A stretch of 64,000 nucleotides of DNA, from positions 62,001 to 126,000 of the forward strand of contig NZ_VIYJ01000009.1 of assembly GCF_008087085.1 (NCBI RefSeq), given 5' to 3'. Origin of the DNA: Nocardioides rubriscoriae. GTDB taxonomy: Bacteria; Actinomycetota; Actinomycetes; Propionibacteriales; Nocardioidaceae. The notes under the pieces are model-generated. The model was not told where the DNA came from. It did not search any database and worked only from the letters and a program-made list of their open reading frames with translations. A program made the translations under genes and the position numbers. The number at the start of each line of letters is the position of its first letter. Within the stretch, counting starts at the first letter, position 1. This document shows, piece by piece, positions 44,071 to 52,490 of the stretch.

Positions 44071-45210
44071 GTGATCCGCGACCTGACCGACGACGAGGCC
44101 CGAGCCGCGCTGGTGTGCAAGTGGGGCGAGGTCGAGCCCGACGTGCTGCCCGCGTGGGTGGCCGAGATGGACTACGCGGTCGCCGAGCCGGTGGTCGAGG
44201 CGCTGCACCGCGCCGTGTCGGCCGGGATGACCGGCTACCCGCGCTTCGGCCCGGGTGGCCCGCTCGGCGAGGCGTACGCCGGCTTCGCGCACCGTCAGCT
44301 GGGGTCCACCGTCGATCCCGTGAAGGTGCTGCCGACGGTCGACGTGACGGCCGGGGTGCGGCTGGTGCTCGACACGGTCGCGCCGGCCGGCGGGCTGGTC
44401 TTCCCGGTGCCCGGCTACAGCCCGCAGCTCGCGATCGCCGAGATCACCGGGCGCCGGCGCCACGACCTGGTCGTGGACCCCGACGCCGAGCGGGCCGAGC
44501 TGGACCTCGACCGGCTCGACCGCCTCCTCGCCGACGGCGCCCGGGTGCTGCTGCTCACCCAGCCGCACAACCCCTGGGGCCGCGCCTTCACGCGTGCCGA
44601 GCTGGAGGGCGTGCGCGACGTCGTCGAGCGCCACGGGGCGTTCGTGGTCTCCGACGAGATCCACGCCCCGCTCGTGCTCGACGGGCGCGAGCACGTGTCC
44701 TACCTCGACGTCGAGGGCACCGCGGACCACGCGGTCGCGGTCGTGGCGGCGTCCAAGGGCTTCAACATCGCCGGCCTCAAGTGCGCCCAGCTGGTGACCG
44801 CCTCCGACCGGCTGCACACCGCGCTCGCCGAGGTGCCCATGGCGCGCAACGACTCGTGGTCGGTGCTGGGCGTCGAGGCCTCGGTCGCCGCCTACACGCA
44901 CGGCGACGACTGGTTGGCCGCCCTGCGAAGGCGCCTCGCGGCCCAGCGCGACCTGCTCGTCGCGCTCCTCGCCGAGCACCTGCCGCTGGCCCGGCTGCGA
45001 CCGGTCGAGGCGACGTACCTCGCGTGGATCGACCTGCGGGCCTACGGCCACGACGACCCGGCGGCCGTGGCGCTCGAGCGAGGGCGGGTGCGGTTGGCGC
45101 CGGGCCACGACTACCAGCCGGGCCTGGGCGGTCACGTGCGGCTCAACTTCGCGACCAGCCCGGAGCGCCTGACCGAGATCGTTCATCGCCTCGCCACCGC
45201 CCTGACCTGA
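44071..45210 (+). CDS. PatB/MalY-type PLP-dependent C-S lyase or aminotransferase
   Basis: 379 residues, fold type I. N-terminal LPAWVAEMDYAVAEPVVEAL is characteristic of the MalY/PatB cystathionine beta-lyase group. LLLTQPHNPWGRAFTRAEL, VVSDEIHAPLVLDG and the PLP lysine Lys229 (AASKGFNIAGLKCAQL) follow. It likely cleaves cystathionine or another beta-thioether to homocysteine or a thiol, pyruvate and ammonia. GTG at 44071; 22 bp after the dienoyl-CoA reductase, so possibly the same transcript. Confidence 0.9.
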   Translation: MIRDLTDDEARAALVCKWGEVEPDVLPAWVAEMDYAVAEPVVEALHRAVSAGMTGYPRFGPGGPLGEAYAGFAHRQLGSTVDPVKVLPTVDVTAGVRLVLDTVAPAGGLVFPVPGYSPQLAIAEITGRRRHDLVVDPDAERAELDLDRLDRLLADGARVLLLTQPHNPWGRAFTRAELEGVRDVVERHGAFVVSDEIHAPLVLDGREHVSYLDVEGTADHAVAVVAASKGFNIAGLKCAQLVTASDRLHTALAEVPMARNDSWSVLGVEASVAAYTHGDDWLAALRRRLAAQRDLLVALLAEHLPLARLRPVEATYLAWIDLRAYGHDDPAAVALERGRVRLAPGHDYQPGLGGHVRLNFATSPERLTEIVHRLATALT

Positions 45211-45241
45211 GCGGACCCGACCGGGCTCCTAGGGTGGGCGC

Positions 45242-46555
45242 GTGAAGATCACCGTCATCGGCTGCGGCTACCTCGGCGCCACGCACGCCGCCTGCATGGC
45301 CGAGCTCGGCCACGAGGTCCTCGGCGTCGAGATCGACCCCGCCAAGCGCGAGGCGCTGGCCGCGGGCTCGGTGCCGATGTACGAGCCCGGGCTCGAGGAG
45401 CTGCTCGCCACGCACGTCGCGTCGGGCCGGCTGCGCTTCACCGACTCCTACGCGGAGGCCGGCGCGTTCGCCGACCTGCACTTCGTGTGCGTCGGCACCC
45501 CCCAGCTGCCGTCGAGCATGGGCGCCGACGTGTCCTACGTCGAGGCCGCGATCCGCTCGCTGGCCCCGCACCTGGTGCGGCCGGCGTACGTCGTGGGCAA
45601 GTCGACCGTGCCGGTCGGCACGGCCGCACGGATGGCGGCGCTGCTGTGCGAGCTCGCCCCGGTCGGCGCCGAGGCCGAGCTGGTGTGGAACCCCGAGTTC
45701 CTGCGTGAGGGCTTCGCGGTCAAGGACACCCTCGAGCCCGACCGGATCGTGCTCGGCGTGACGTCCGAGGGGGCAGAGCGGGCCCTCCGCGACTTCTACG
45801 CGACGCTCGGGCGCCCCGAGACGCCCGTGGTCGTCACCGGCTACGAGACCGCCGAGCTGGTGAAGGTCGCCGCCAACTCGTTCCTGGCCACCAAGATCAG
45901 CTTCATCAACGCCGTCGGCGAGGTGTGCGACGCCGCCGGCGCCGACGTGGTGCAGCTGGCCGACGCGATCGGCCACGACGTACGCATCGGGCGCCGGTTC
46001 CTCAACGCCGGCATCGGCTTCGGCGGCGGCTGCCTGCCCAAGGACATCCGCGCCTTCGTGCACCGCGCCGGCGAGCTCGGCGTCGAGGACGCGATGTCGT
46101 TCCTGCGCCAGGTCGACGACATCAACCAGCGCCAGCGCCTGCGGGCCACCCAGGTGGTCAAGGCCATGCTCGGCGGCACCGTGCTCGGCGCCCGGATCGG
46201 CGTGTGGGGCGCGGCCTTCAAGCCCGACTCCGACGACGTGCGCGACTCCCCCGCCCTCAACATCGCCGGCCAGCTGCACCTGCGCGGCGCCCACGTGACC
46301 GTCTACGACCCCAAGGCCAACGACACCGCCGCCGCCCGCTTCCCCACGCTGTCCTACGCCGACTCGGCCGTCGCCGCGGCGCAGGGCGCCGACGTCCTGC
46401 TGCACCTCACCGAGTGGCCGGAGTTCCGGGCGGTCTCGCCAGCCGAGGTGGGCGACGTGATGGCCCAGCGCCGCCTGCTCGACGGGCGCAACCTGCTCGA
46501 CCTCGCGGCGTGGCGGGCGGCCGGCTTCGAGGCCCGGGGGCTCGGGCGGACGTAG
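45242..46555 (+). CDS. ugd: UDP-glucose 6-dehydrogenase
   Basis: 437 residues. NAD motif IGCGYLGATHAACMAELGHE, the middle helix region VKVAANSFLATKISFINAVGE, and the catalytic Cys264 in GFGGGCLPKD. The C-terminal domain has GVWGAAFKPDSDDVRDSPAL. It makes UDP-glucuronate from UDP-glucose, for surface polysaccharide or glycolipid synthesis. It would supply the glycosyltransferase cluster at 49-58 kb. The last 32 codons are duplicated at 48511-48609. It ends 6 bp from the convergent membrane-protein gene. Confidence 0.94.
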   Translation: MKITVIGCGYLGATHAACMAELGHEVLGVEIDPAKREALAAGSVPMYEPGLEELLATHVASGRLRFTDSYAEAGAFADLHFVCVGTPQLPSSMGADVSYVEAAIRSLAPHLVRPAYVVGKSTVPVGTAARMAALLCELAPVGAEAELVWNPEFLREGFAVKDTLEPDRIVLGVTSEGAERALRDFYATLGRPETPVVVTGYETAELVKVAANSFLATKISFINAVGEVCDAAGADVVQLADAIGHDVRIGRRFLNAGIGFGGGCLPKDIRAFVHRAGELGVEDAMSFLRQVDDINQRQRLRATQVVKAMLGGTVLGARIGVWGAAFKPDSDDVRDSPALNIAGQLHLRGAHVTVYDPKANDTAAARFPTLSYADSAVAAAQGADVLLHLTEWPEFRAVSPAEVGDVMAQRRLLDGRNLLDLAAWRAAGFEARGLGRT

Positions 46556-46561
46556 CCGCCA

Positions 46562-47326
46562 TCAGGTCGTCGAGGCGCCCTGCGGTCGACCGACAGTCCG
46601 AGCGCGGACCAGCCGGACCCCGATGGCGACGAGCCACACGAGCCAGGCGAGGTAGCCCGGCATCCCGACGAAGAGCAGCCCGGAGCCGTCCGCGATCGCG
46701 AGGTTGGCCACTCCAGCGGCGATCAGCACGGCTCCCCCGACCAGCGCGAGCAGGCGTTGCCACCGCGGCGTCAGCCCGCACACGAATGCCGCTTGAGCGG
46801 CACCCACGAACGTCGTGCCGAGCGCCGGCAGCGCCAGCGCGAACGCTGCTGCGTGCATGCGCCAGGCCAGCTCGAGCTCCGGGGTCGGCTCGGTGAGCCC
46901 GCCGGCCGACAGCACGACTCCGTCCCACGCCACTGCGTAGACCACGTAGACGCCCACGAGGGTCGAGCCCGCGGCGACGGCCAGGCGCGACCAGTCCGCA
47001 CCCACCCCTCCGCGTCGTGCGACGATCCCGTGCAGCCCGACGACCAGGCCGAGCAGGAGAGGGATGTTGAGCGCCTCCAGCCCGTTGGCGAGCGCGACCG
47101 TGCCGCGGTGCTCCGCGTGGAAGGACAGGACGTCTGACATCGGGTCCCCGTACCCGGGCGCTCCGGCCACGACCGCCGCCACGTTCTGGACGACGACCGA
47201 CGTCACCAGCACCAGGGCCGTCACCCCGACGACTCGCTCGGGTGTCGCTCGGGTCGCCACGGAGCCCGTCGTCGGGGCCGGGTCGACCTGTCGGGGCGTC
47301 TGGGAGGAGGGATCGTCACGCTGCAC
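46562..47326 (-). CDS. conserved membrane protein of unknown function (DUF4386-like)
   Basis: 254 residues, about six membrane helices (ALVLVTSVVVQNVAAVVAG, ALNIPLLLGLVVGLHGIV, LAVAAGSTLVGVYVVYAVAW, FALALPALGTTFVGAAQAAF, LLALVGGAVLIAAGVANLAI, GYLAWLVWLVAIGVRLV). It resembles DUF4386-type proteins but the match is not firm. GTG at 47326 is preferred since AAGGAG lies 8 bp upstream; ATG at 47359 is an alternative. It lies inside the interval bounded by ugd and its duplicated tail. Confidence 0.65.
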   Translation of the reverse strand: MQRDDPSSQTPRQVDPAPTTGSVATRATPERVVGVTALVLVTSVVVQNVAAVVAGAPGYGDPMSDVLSFHAEHRGTVALANGLEALNIPLLLGLVVGLHGIVARRGGVGADWSRLAVAAGSTLVGVYVVYAVAWDGVVLSAGGLTEPTPELELAWRMHAAAFALALPALGTTFVGAAQAAFVCGLTPRWQRLLALVGGAVLIAAGVANLAIADGSGLLFVGMPGYLAWLVWLVAIGVRLVRARTVGRPQGASTT

Positions 47327-47659
47327 TTCTTGCTCCTTGCGCTGGGGTGCGGGACTCATCGGGGTCGACGCGCGGTGTCGTCGTCGACGGGGTCGGGGCG
47401 TGGCACGGGCCAGGGCGACCATCGTCTCGCTCCACCGGGTCGCCCGTCATCGGTCGCCCGGCCCCGAGAAGCTCGTGCTTTCGGGCAATAGCCTGGTCGG
47501 GCTTTCGGCCGGGTGCTCGGGGCACGGCCCTCACGGCCCAGCGCTGCGCCACGGCGTCGAGACCGTCCGAAGGCACGGCCCTCACCTCGTACTTTCGGTC
47601 AGGACAGGGCCGGCCTTCGAGCCGATGCGCGAGGGGCGACACGTCACGAGGGTGGACCC

Positions 47660-48481
47660 ATGACCGAAGGGATGTCCGTGATCCGGAGCAGAGCAGGCCT
47701 CATGTCGTGCGCAGCACTGGCGACGACCGTGGCCCTCTTCGTCGTACCCGCCCTGCTGATCTCCTGGCGCGGCTACGACGGGGAGGACGCCCTCGTGGCA
47801 GCGGCCGAGTCGGCCTTCCGTCGCGCCGACCTGGGTGCGCGCGTCGCTGACTCGGCCGCGCTGGCCGAGCTGACCGCGCGGTGGCGGGAGTTCCACGTCG
47901 TCAAGGCGCTGCTCGCCGGCGTCCTCGTCGCGGTGCTCGCAGGGCTCGCCTCGGTGGTGCGGCGCAAGGCCGAGGCCACCGACGGCGGTCGCGGCCGGTG
48001 GCCGCTGCTCGCGGCGTACAGCGGGGTGGCCCTGTGGCTCCTGGCAGCAGTGTCCGTCCTGCTCGCCAACGTGCAGGGGTCGGTCGCCCCCTTCGCGTCC
48101 GTGGCGTCCCTGCTGCCGACCGAGCGGCCAGGTGGAGAGCTGGGCGGAGTGCTTGCCAGCCTTCGGCAGGCGGTCCAGGCCGACCCTCCCCGGTCGGGCG
48201 CCGGGATCCCGGGCGAGCTCCTCGGCGACTTCGTCGTCTACCACGCCGTGCTGGCCGTCCTGGCCCTCGCCACGGGCGGGGTGCTCATGACCCTCGCCCT
48301 GCGCGCGGTGCTCGCACGGTCGCGGCTACACGCCGAGGGTCGGTCCCCGCGGCCGACCTGGCTCCTGCAGACGACTCTGTACGGCGCTGCCGGGGCTTTC
48401 TTCGTGCTGCTGGCCTTGGCCAACACCAGCACGTGGATCGACCCCGTTCCCGCGCTCGTCGCGACACTCGGCGGCGGCTGA
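47660..48481 (+). CDS. membrane protein of unknown function
   Basis: 273 residues with five hydrophobic segments (ALATTVALFVVPALLISW, VVKALLAGVLVAVLAGLASV, LAAYSGVALWLLAAVSVLLA, VVYHAVLAVLALATGGVLM, TLYGAAGAFFVLLALAN). A soluble loop follows helix 1 (DALVAAAESAFRRADLGAR). No family is recognised. ATG at 47660, with MSVIRS at 47672 as an alternative. The 330 bp between its neighbour's start and this gene (47327-47659) contain three CTTTCGG words and two GCACGGCCCTCAC words, possible regulatory repeats, but no other gene. Confidence 0.6.
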   Translation: MTEGMSVIRSRAGLMSCAALATTVALFVVPALLISWRGYDGEDALVAAAESAFRRADLGARVADSAALAELTARWREFHVVKALLAGVLVAVLAGLASVVRRKAEATDGGRGRWPLLAAYSGVALWLLAAVSVLLANVQGSVAPFASVASLLPTERPGGELGGVLASLRQAVQADPPRSGAGIPGELLGDFVVYHAVLAVLALATGGVLMTLALRAVLARSRLHAEGRSPRPTWLLQTTLYGAAGAFFVLLALANTSTWIDPVPALVATLGGG

Positions 48482-48507
48482 CCCCGGCGTCCGAGATGGC
48501 AGGGGTC

Positions 48508-48609
48508 GACGTGATGGCCCAGCGGCGCGTGCTCCGCGGGCGCAACCTGCTCGACCTCGCCGCCTGGCGGTTCGCCGGGTTCGAGGCCCGGGGGCTCGGG
48601 CGGACGTAG
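48508..48609 (+). pseudogene. orphan 3' fragment of ugd
   Basis: Encodes VMAQRRVLRGRNLLDLAAWR...GLGRT-stop, almost the same as the last 32 residues of ugd (VMAQRRLLDGRNLLDLAAWR...GLGRT-stop), with about ten base changes in about 100. No start or upstream part of a dehydrogenase remains. It lies 30 bp after the membrane-protein gene. The two copies flank the two membrane-protein genes as direct repeats about 2 kb apart. Confidence 0.85.
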
Positions 48610-48710
48610 GCGATCGGCGAGCCCGGCACCGTAGCCAGACGTACACAGGTGTGCCCGCACCCGCCGGACCACGCGCAGAACATCAGCCAGCAACAACGAG
48701 ATCGCGCATT

Positions 48711-48750
48711 GTGTACGTCCGTGTACGTCCGTGTACGTCCGTGTACGCCC
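48711..48750. repeat. four tandem 10-bp repeats (GTGTACGTCC)
   Basis: Three exact GTGTACGTCC units and one GTGTACGCCC unit. The inverted word GACGTACAC occurs at 48640-48648. The 10-bp period equals about one helical turn, as in iteron-like protein-binding arrays. No binding protein can be named. Confidence 0.75.
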
Positions 48751-48881
48751 GCACATGCTGAAGGCGTGGCGCGCACCCACACGACGCTGGTCGGGGTGCG
48801 ACGAGCGCCGGCGAGGAGCCTCGAGACCCGGTGAGCGACACTGCGAACCCGTGGTCCCGCCTTGGCAGCGCCGGTTGCGGT

Positions 48882-48923
48882 GGTTTCGAGGCTCGGCCGC
48901 GCGCGGCCTCGCACCTCGACCAT
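48882..48923. repeat. dispersed GGTTTCGAGG...CACCTCGACCAT repeat
   Basis: Complete 42-bp copy with an internal GGCCGCGCGCGGCC palindrome, 29 bp beyond the stop of the first glycosyltransferase gene. A related inverted copy lies at 48795-48829. Confidence 0.65.
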
Positions 48924-48952
48924 CGTGGTGACCGACCCGCTCCCGCGCCGCC

Positions 48953-50503
48953 CTAGAGCCGCGGGGCCCAGCGCGGGTCGGCCTCGAGCAGGCGGCTGGG
49001 CCGGAACCCCTCCCACGTGGCGACGGTGCGCACGGGGTCGAGGAGGTAGTCGAGGTCGGCCTGCCAGGTGTGGCCGGTCGGGTTGCGGCGCAGCACGTAG
49101 CCGAGGCCGTGGGTGCGGTAGGTCGCGGCCCCCATGTCCTGCAGGGCCTCGATGAGCTGGGCGTCGACCCACTTGCGCACCGCCCGGAAGCCGCCGGCCT
49201 CGCGCAGCGCGGTGCGGTCGACGAGCATCGTGCCGCCGGCGACGAACTGGGCGTAGAGCTCGACGGGGTGACCGCGCTTGACGGTGAGGTCGCGCTCGGC
49301 GAGGTAGTGGAGCTCGGCCGGCATCCCGACGAGCTCGGCGCCCGACCACGCACGAGCGCGCAGGAGATCGGCGACGACGTCGGGGGCGTACCAGTCGTCG
49401 TCGTCCATCTTGAGCAGGACGTCGCCCTGGGCGGCCCTCGACGCGGCCTGCAGGACGTCGCCGAAGCGGGTCGTCGAGCGGTGCGGCAGCACCTGCACGC
49501 TGATGTCGGGGCCGACGGCGTCCTGCACCCGCGCGACCTCGACCTCGAAGCCGTGCGGGGCGAGCACCAGCTCGAGCTGCTCGACGCCGCGCTGGCGCGC
49601 GACCTGGGCGAGGGCGAAGTCGAGCATGTCCTCGCGACGGGTGGCGAGCAGGATGCTGACGCTCGGGTGCGTCGCGACGGGTACGCCGAGCCGCCGGCCG
49701 ACCTCGGCGCGCCAGGCCAGCGTGGAGAAACGGTCGAACGCCGCCCGGCGCAGCAGCACGCTGCGCTCCTCGCGCGCCACCGGGTCGGCGGGGTCGAGCG
49801 GAGCAGTGATCGCGTCGCAGAGCGGCGCTCCGAGAACGTCCGGAGCGGAATCAGCGACCACCGGCACCCCGGCCATGGCGAGTGCGGCGGCGGCGGTCGT
49901 CGCGGCTGACGTCCAGTCCGGCACCCGTACGACGGACGTCCCCCGCAGGCCGGCGACGACCTCGGGCGTGACCGACGGGAGGGTGGCGACGTCGACCGCC
50001 GGGCCGTCGGCGGTGGGCGTGAAGCCGGTGGGGTTGAGCAGGCGCTCGTCGAAGGGCCCGATGCCGTCGGGCCCGGGGCCCAGCGAGACGACGTCGGCGG
50101 GCACCGGGCTGTCGGGGTCGGTGCTGCCACCGACGCGCAGGCCACGGTCGCCGAGACGGTCACCCCAGACCGACTGGCGGCCGACCTCGGCCACGACCGC
50201 GGCGACGTCGACGGGGGCGTCGAAGCGGAGCACGGTCCACCACCCGCCGCCGGCCCTCCGCGAGCGCAGCTCGAGGAGCACCGGCCAGCCCGGTCGGGGC
50301 ACGAGGGTCACCGCGCCGGAGCCTCCGTGGAGCCCGATCACCCTGCTCTGCAGGCCTGCGGGCATCGCGACCGAGCGCGGCGCACCGACGACGGCGACCC
50401 GGGGGTAGCGGCCGGGCGGCGAGTCCGGCGCGAGGAGCAGCGACCCCTCACCGCGGTCGAGGAAGCGGCGTACGGGCGGCGGGAGCTCGACCTCGTCAGA
50501 CAT
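48953..50503 (-). CDS. family 2-like glycosyltransferase with N-terminal domain
   Basis: 516 residues. The first 260 residues are an uncharacterised domain also present in the 560-residue protein encoded at 53975-55657. The GT-A fold follows from about residue 280 (HPSVSILLATRREDMLDFAL, then LKMDDDDWYAPDVV with the metal-binding DxD motif). The ending ATYRTHGLGYVLRRNPTGHTW is shared with that paralogue. It probably adds a sugar to a surface glycan in the cytoplasm. Eight-base overlap with the next gene. Confidence 0.82.
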   Translation of the reverse strand: MSDEVELPPPVRRFLDRGEGSLLLAPDSPPGRYPRVAVVGAPRSVAMPAGLQSRVIGLHGGSGAVTLVPRPGWPVLLELRSRRAGGGWWTVLRFDAPVDVAAVVAEVGRQSVWGDRLGDRGLRVGGSTDPDSPVPADVVSLGPGPDGIGPFDERLLNPTGFTPTADGPAVDVATLPSVTPEVVAGLRGTSVVRVPDWTSAATTAAAALAMAGVPVVADSAPDVLGAPLCDAITAPLDPADPVAREERSVLLRRAAFDRFSTLAWRAEVGRRLGVPVATHPSVSILLATRREDMLDFALAQVARQRGVEQLELVLAPHGFEVEVARVQDAVGPDISVQVLPHRSTTRFGDVLQAASRAAQGDVLLKMDDDDWYAPDVVADLLRARAWSGAELVGMPAELHYLAERDLTVKRGHPVELYAQFVAGGTMLVDRTALREAGGFRAVRKWVDAQLIEALQDMGAATYRTHGLGYVLRRNPTGHTWQADLDYLLDPVRTVATWEGFRPSRLLEADPRWAPRL

Positions 50504-51425
50504 CGAAACGGGCCGCGCGCTGGACCAGGGGCCGCCGGCGCCGCCGCAGCCAGGTGGTGAGGACGTGGTCGACGACGTGGACGCCGGGCGGGGCTTCGAT
50601 GCGGTGCAGCCCCTCGACCGAGTCGCCGCGGCCCGCCCGGATCGCGCGGTCGACCTCCTGCTCGCGGCGCTTGCGCTGCACGCGTGAGGCCGGAAAATCG
50701 TCGTCGGGGCTCCAGTGCGCGAGCTCGTCGGTGTCGAGCCACTTGACCTCGACGCACATGCCCTCGGGCGCGACGATCCGCTCCGAGGTCGTGGGGAACT
50801 CGCGCACCTCCCACTCGAAGGCCTTGACGAAGGTGAAGTCGGGTCCCATCGGGTAGATCCACGGCTCGAGGAACCGTGAGCCCAGGTCGATCCACGCCTC
50901 CGACTCGCTCACCACGACGAGGGGGTGGCGCGGCACCGCGACGACCGCGCCGGAGCCCTGCAGCTGCCACGAGAGGTCGCGCAGGGTGCCGACGCCGTCG
51001 GGGGTCAGCGCCATGTCGCCGTCCCACTTCATCGAGTACGTCGTGCGGACGTGGGCGAACGACCAGTTGTAGAAGTGGGTCAGCGAGTGCACCGAGTGCG
51101 GCGGCGTGGCCAGGTGCTCGGAACCGGCCCGGCTGACGCGGTGGGGGTACGACGTGCCGGTGTAGCGGTCGGTGGCGCCGGCCTCGTCGGCGAGGCGCTG
51201 CGCGAGCTCGGGGGTGCCGTCGGTCGAGCCGTTGTCGACCAGGACCACGTGGTCGACGGCCTCGAGCATCGCGGGCAGCACCCAGGGCAGGTTGCGCGCC
51301 TCGTCCCTGACCCGGAAGACGCAGGTGAGCCCGGACTCAGCGCGCGGGCCGTGGTTCCAGGGCCAGCGGACGTCGTAGGCCGGATCCCCCTCCAGGCAGG
51401 GGATGTCGGCACCGCGGGTCGACAT
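50496..51425 (-). CDS. glycosyltransferase family 2
   Basis: 309 residues. TCVFRVRDEARNLPWVLPAM, VVLVDNGSTDGTPELAQ and the DxD motif in SMKWDGDMAL are classic GT-A features. C-terminal VHVVDHVLTTWLRRRRRPLV could be a basic membrane-associating helix. No transmembrane segment. Start ATG at 51425 overlaps the sulfotransferase stop (TGATG), so it is translationally coupled to it. Confidence 0.85.
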   Translation of the reverse strand: MSTRGADIPCLEGDPAYDVRWPWNHGPRAESGLTCVFRVRDEARNLPWVLPAMLEAVDHVVLVDNGSTDGTPELAQRLADEAGATDRYTGTSYPHRVSRAGSEHLATPPHSVHSLTHFYNWSFAHVRTTYSMKWDGDMALTPDGVGTLRDLSWQLQGSGAVVAVPRHPLVVVSESEAWIDLGSRFLEPWIYPMGPDFTFVKAFEWEVREFPTTSERIVAPEGMCVEVKWLDTDELAHWSPDDDFPASRVQRKRREQEVDRAIRAGRGDSVEGLHRIEAPPGVHVVDHVLTTWLRRRRRPLVQRAARFDV

Positions 51426-52489
51426 CAGCGAGCGCGTCCGACGGCCTTGCGGAGCCGTTGCCGGGCACCGGGCGGCACCATCGCGCGCAGCGTGTGCGGC
51501 ACCCGGTCGGCGCCGCGCTTGACCACCGCGTTGACCGGGGCGGGCAGTGTGGCCAGCCCCTCGCGTCGCGCGGCGAGCGTGGTGGAGTGGGCGATGGCCT
51601 CGGCCTCGGCGTACATCGCGGTGTAGTCGGCGCGCAGCGCGTCGAGCCGGTCGTGGACGGCGGTGGTGTCGCCGTCGGGGGCGGCCAGCAGGTCGAGCTG
51701 GTCCCAGGTGTCCTGGGCCAGGTCGCGCAGCCGGGGCGGCACCTCGAGGTCGTCCCAGGTCGCGGTGACCCGGCGCAGGCCGGGGTCGATGAAGGCGTGC
51801 ACGGCGCGCACGTCGTTGGCGTTGGCCTCCTGCACCGCCGTGAGGTCGAAGCGGCGTCCGATGTCGAAGAGCGGGATCGTCCAGTCGTCGAGCAGGTCGG
51901 CGTAGCGCACGAAGGTGCGCGTTGCCCCGCGGGTCGCGCGCTCGGTGTGGAGCATCATGTTGATCCAGGCGGCGGTGCGCTGGACCTCGCCGGCGGCGTG
52001 GGCGCCCTGGCCGGCGTAGTACTTCTGCTTGCTGCCGACGACCTCGGCCGGCGGGCGCAGCATCGTGACGTAGGCCGGGTCGGCCTCGCACCGCAGGGCG
52101 GCCGAGCGCCACAGGCCGATGAACCAGGCCAGGCGCGGGTCCTTGACCACGAGCTCGGGACCGCCGGTGGTCAGCTGCTCCTCGAGCCAGACGTGCAGGC
52201 GCTCGCGCGACGGCTCGAACCCCGCGAGTTTGCCGGCCTCGAACCAGGCCGACGGACGGGCGTCGGAGACCTGGACGTGGCAGCGCTGGAGCAGCTCGGC
52301 GTGGAAGTCGACGACCCACTGCGGCTCGCCGAACCCCTTGGGGTTGGTGTCGTCGGCCGCGACCTCGGGCTGCGGGACGTGGAGGCCGAGGGTGCTCAGC
52401 GCCCCGACCATGGTGCTGGTGCCGCTGCGGCCGGAGCCGACGACGAGCACGACGCGTCGCTTGGTGTTGTCCTCGGGCACGGCGGTCAC
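51425..52489 (-). CDS. sulfotransferase family protein
   Basis: 354 residues. VVLVVGSGRSGTSTMVGAL is the 5'-phosphosulfate loop for PAPS, and LVVKDPRLAWFIGLW and VTMLRPPAEVVGSKQKYYA provide the 3'-phosphate site residues. Sulfotransferases of this type modify glycans, lipids or small molecules. In this cluster the acceptor is probably the surface glycan made by its neighbours. GTG at 52489, 1 bp after the stop of the preceding gene. C-terminal basic region. Confidence 0.85.
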   Translation of the reverse strand: MTAVPEDNTKRRVVLVVGSGRSGTSTMVGALSTLGLHVPQPEVAADDTNPKGFGEPQWVVDFHAELLQRCHVQVSDARPSAWFEAGKLAGFEPSRERLHVWLEEQLTTGGPELVVKDPRLAWFIGLWRSAALRCEADPAYVTMLRPPAEVVGSKQKYYAGQGAHAAGEVQRTAAWINMMLHTERATRGATRTFVRYADLLDDWTIPLFDIGRRFDLTAVQEANANDVRAVHAFIDPGLRRVTATWDDLEVPPRLRDLAQDTWDQLDLLAAPDGDTTAVHDRLDALRADYTAMYAEAEAIAHSTTLAARREGLATLPAPVNAVVKRGADRVPHTLRAMVPPGARQRLRKAVGRAR

Positions 52490-52490
52490 G

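Larger units (their letters stand above)
48610..48952. other. 343-bp spacer without a gene, rich in repeats
   Basis: Contains a GACGTACAC word (48640-48648), the 10-bp tandem array at 48711-48750 and two copies of the dispersed GGTTTCGAGG repeat family (48795-48829 and 48882-48923). Short open frames here have no support. It separates ugd-related DNA from the glycosyltransferase cluster. Confidence 0.7.

Noticed and set aside
46556..48609. Integrative mobile element between the ugd copies
   Set aside because: Tail duplication fits, but no integrase, transposase or phage gene is in the interval, so only a duplication is reported.
48711..48750. Replication origin with iterons
   Set aside because: No replication initiator gene or DnaA boxes were seen nearby; the chromosome context argues against it.
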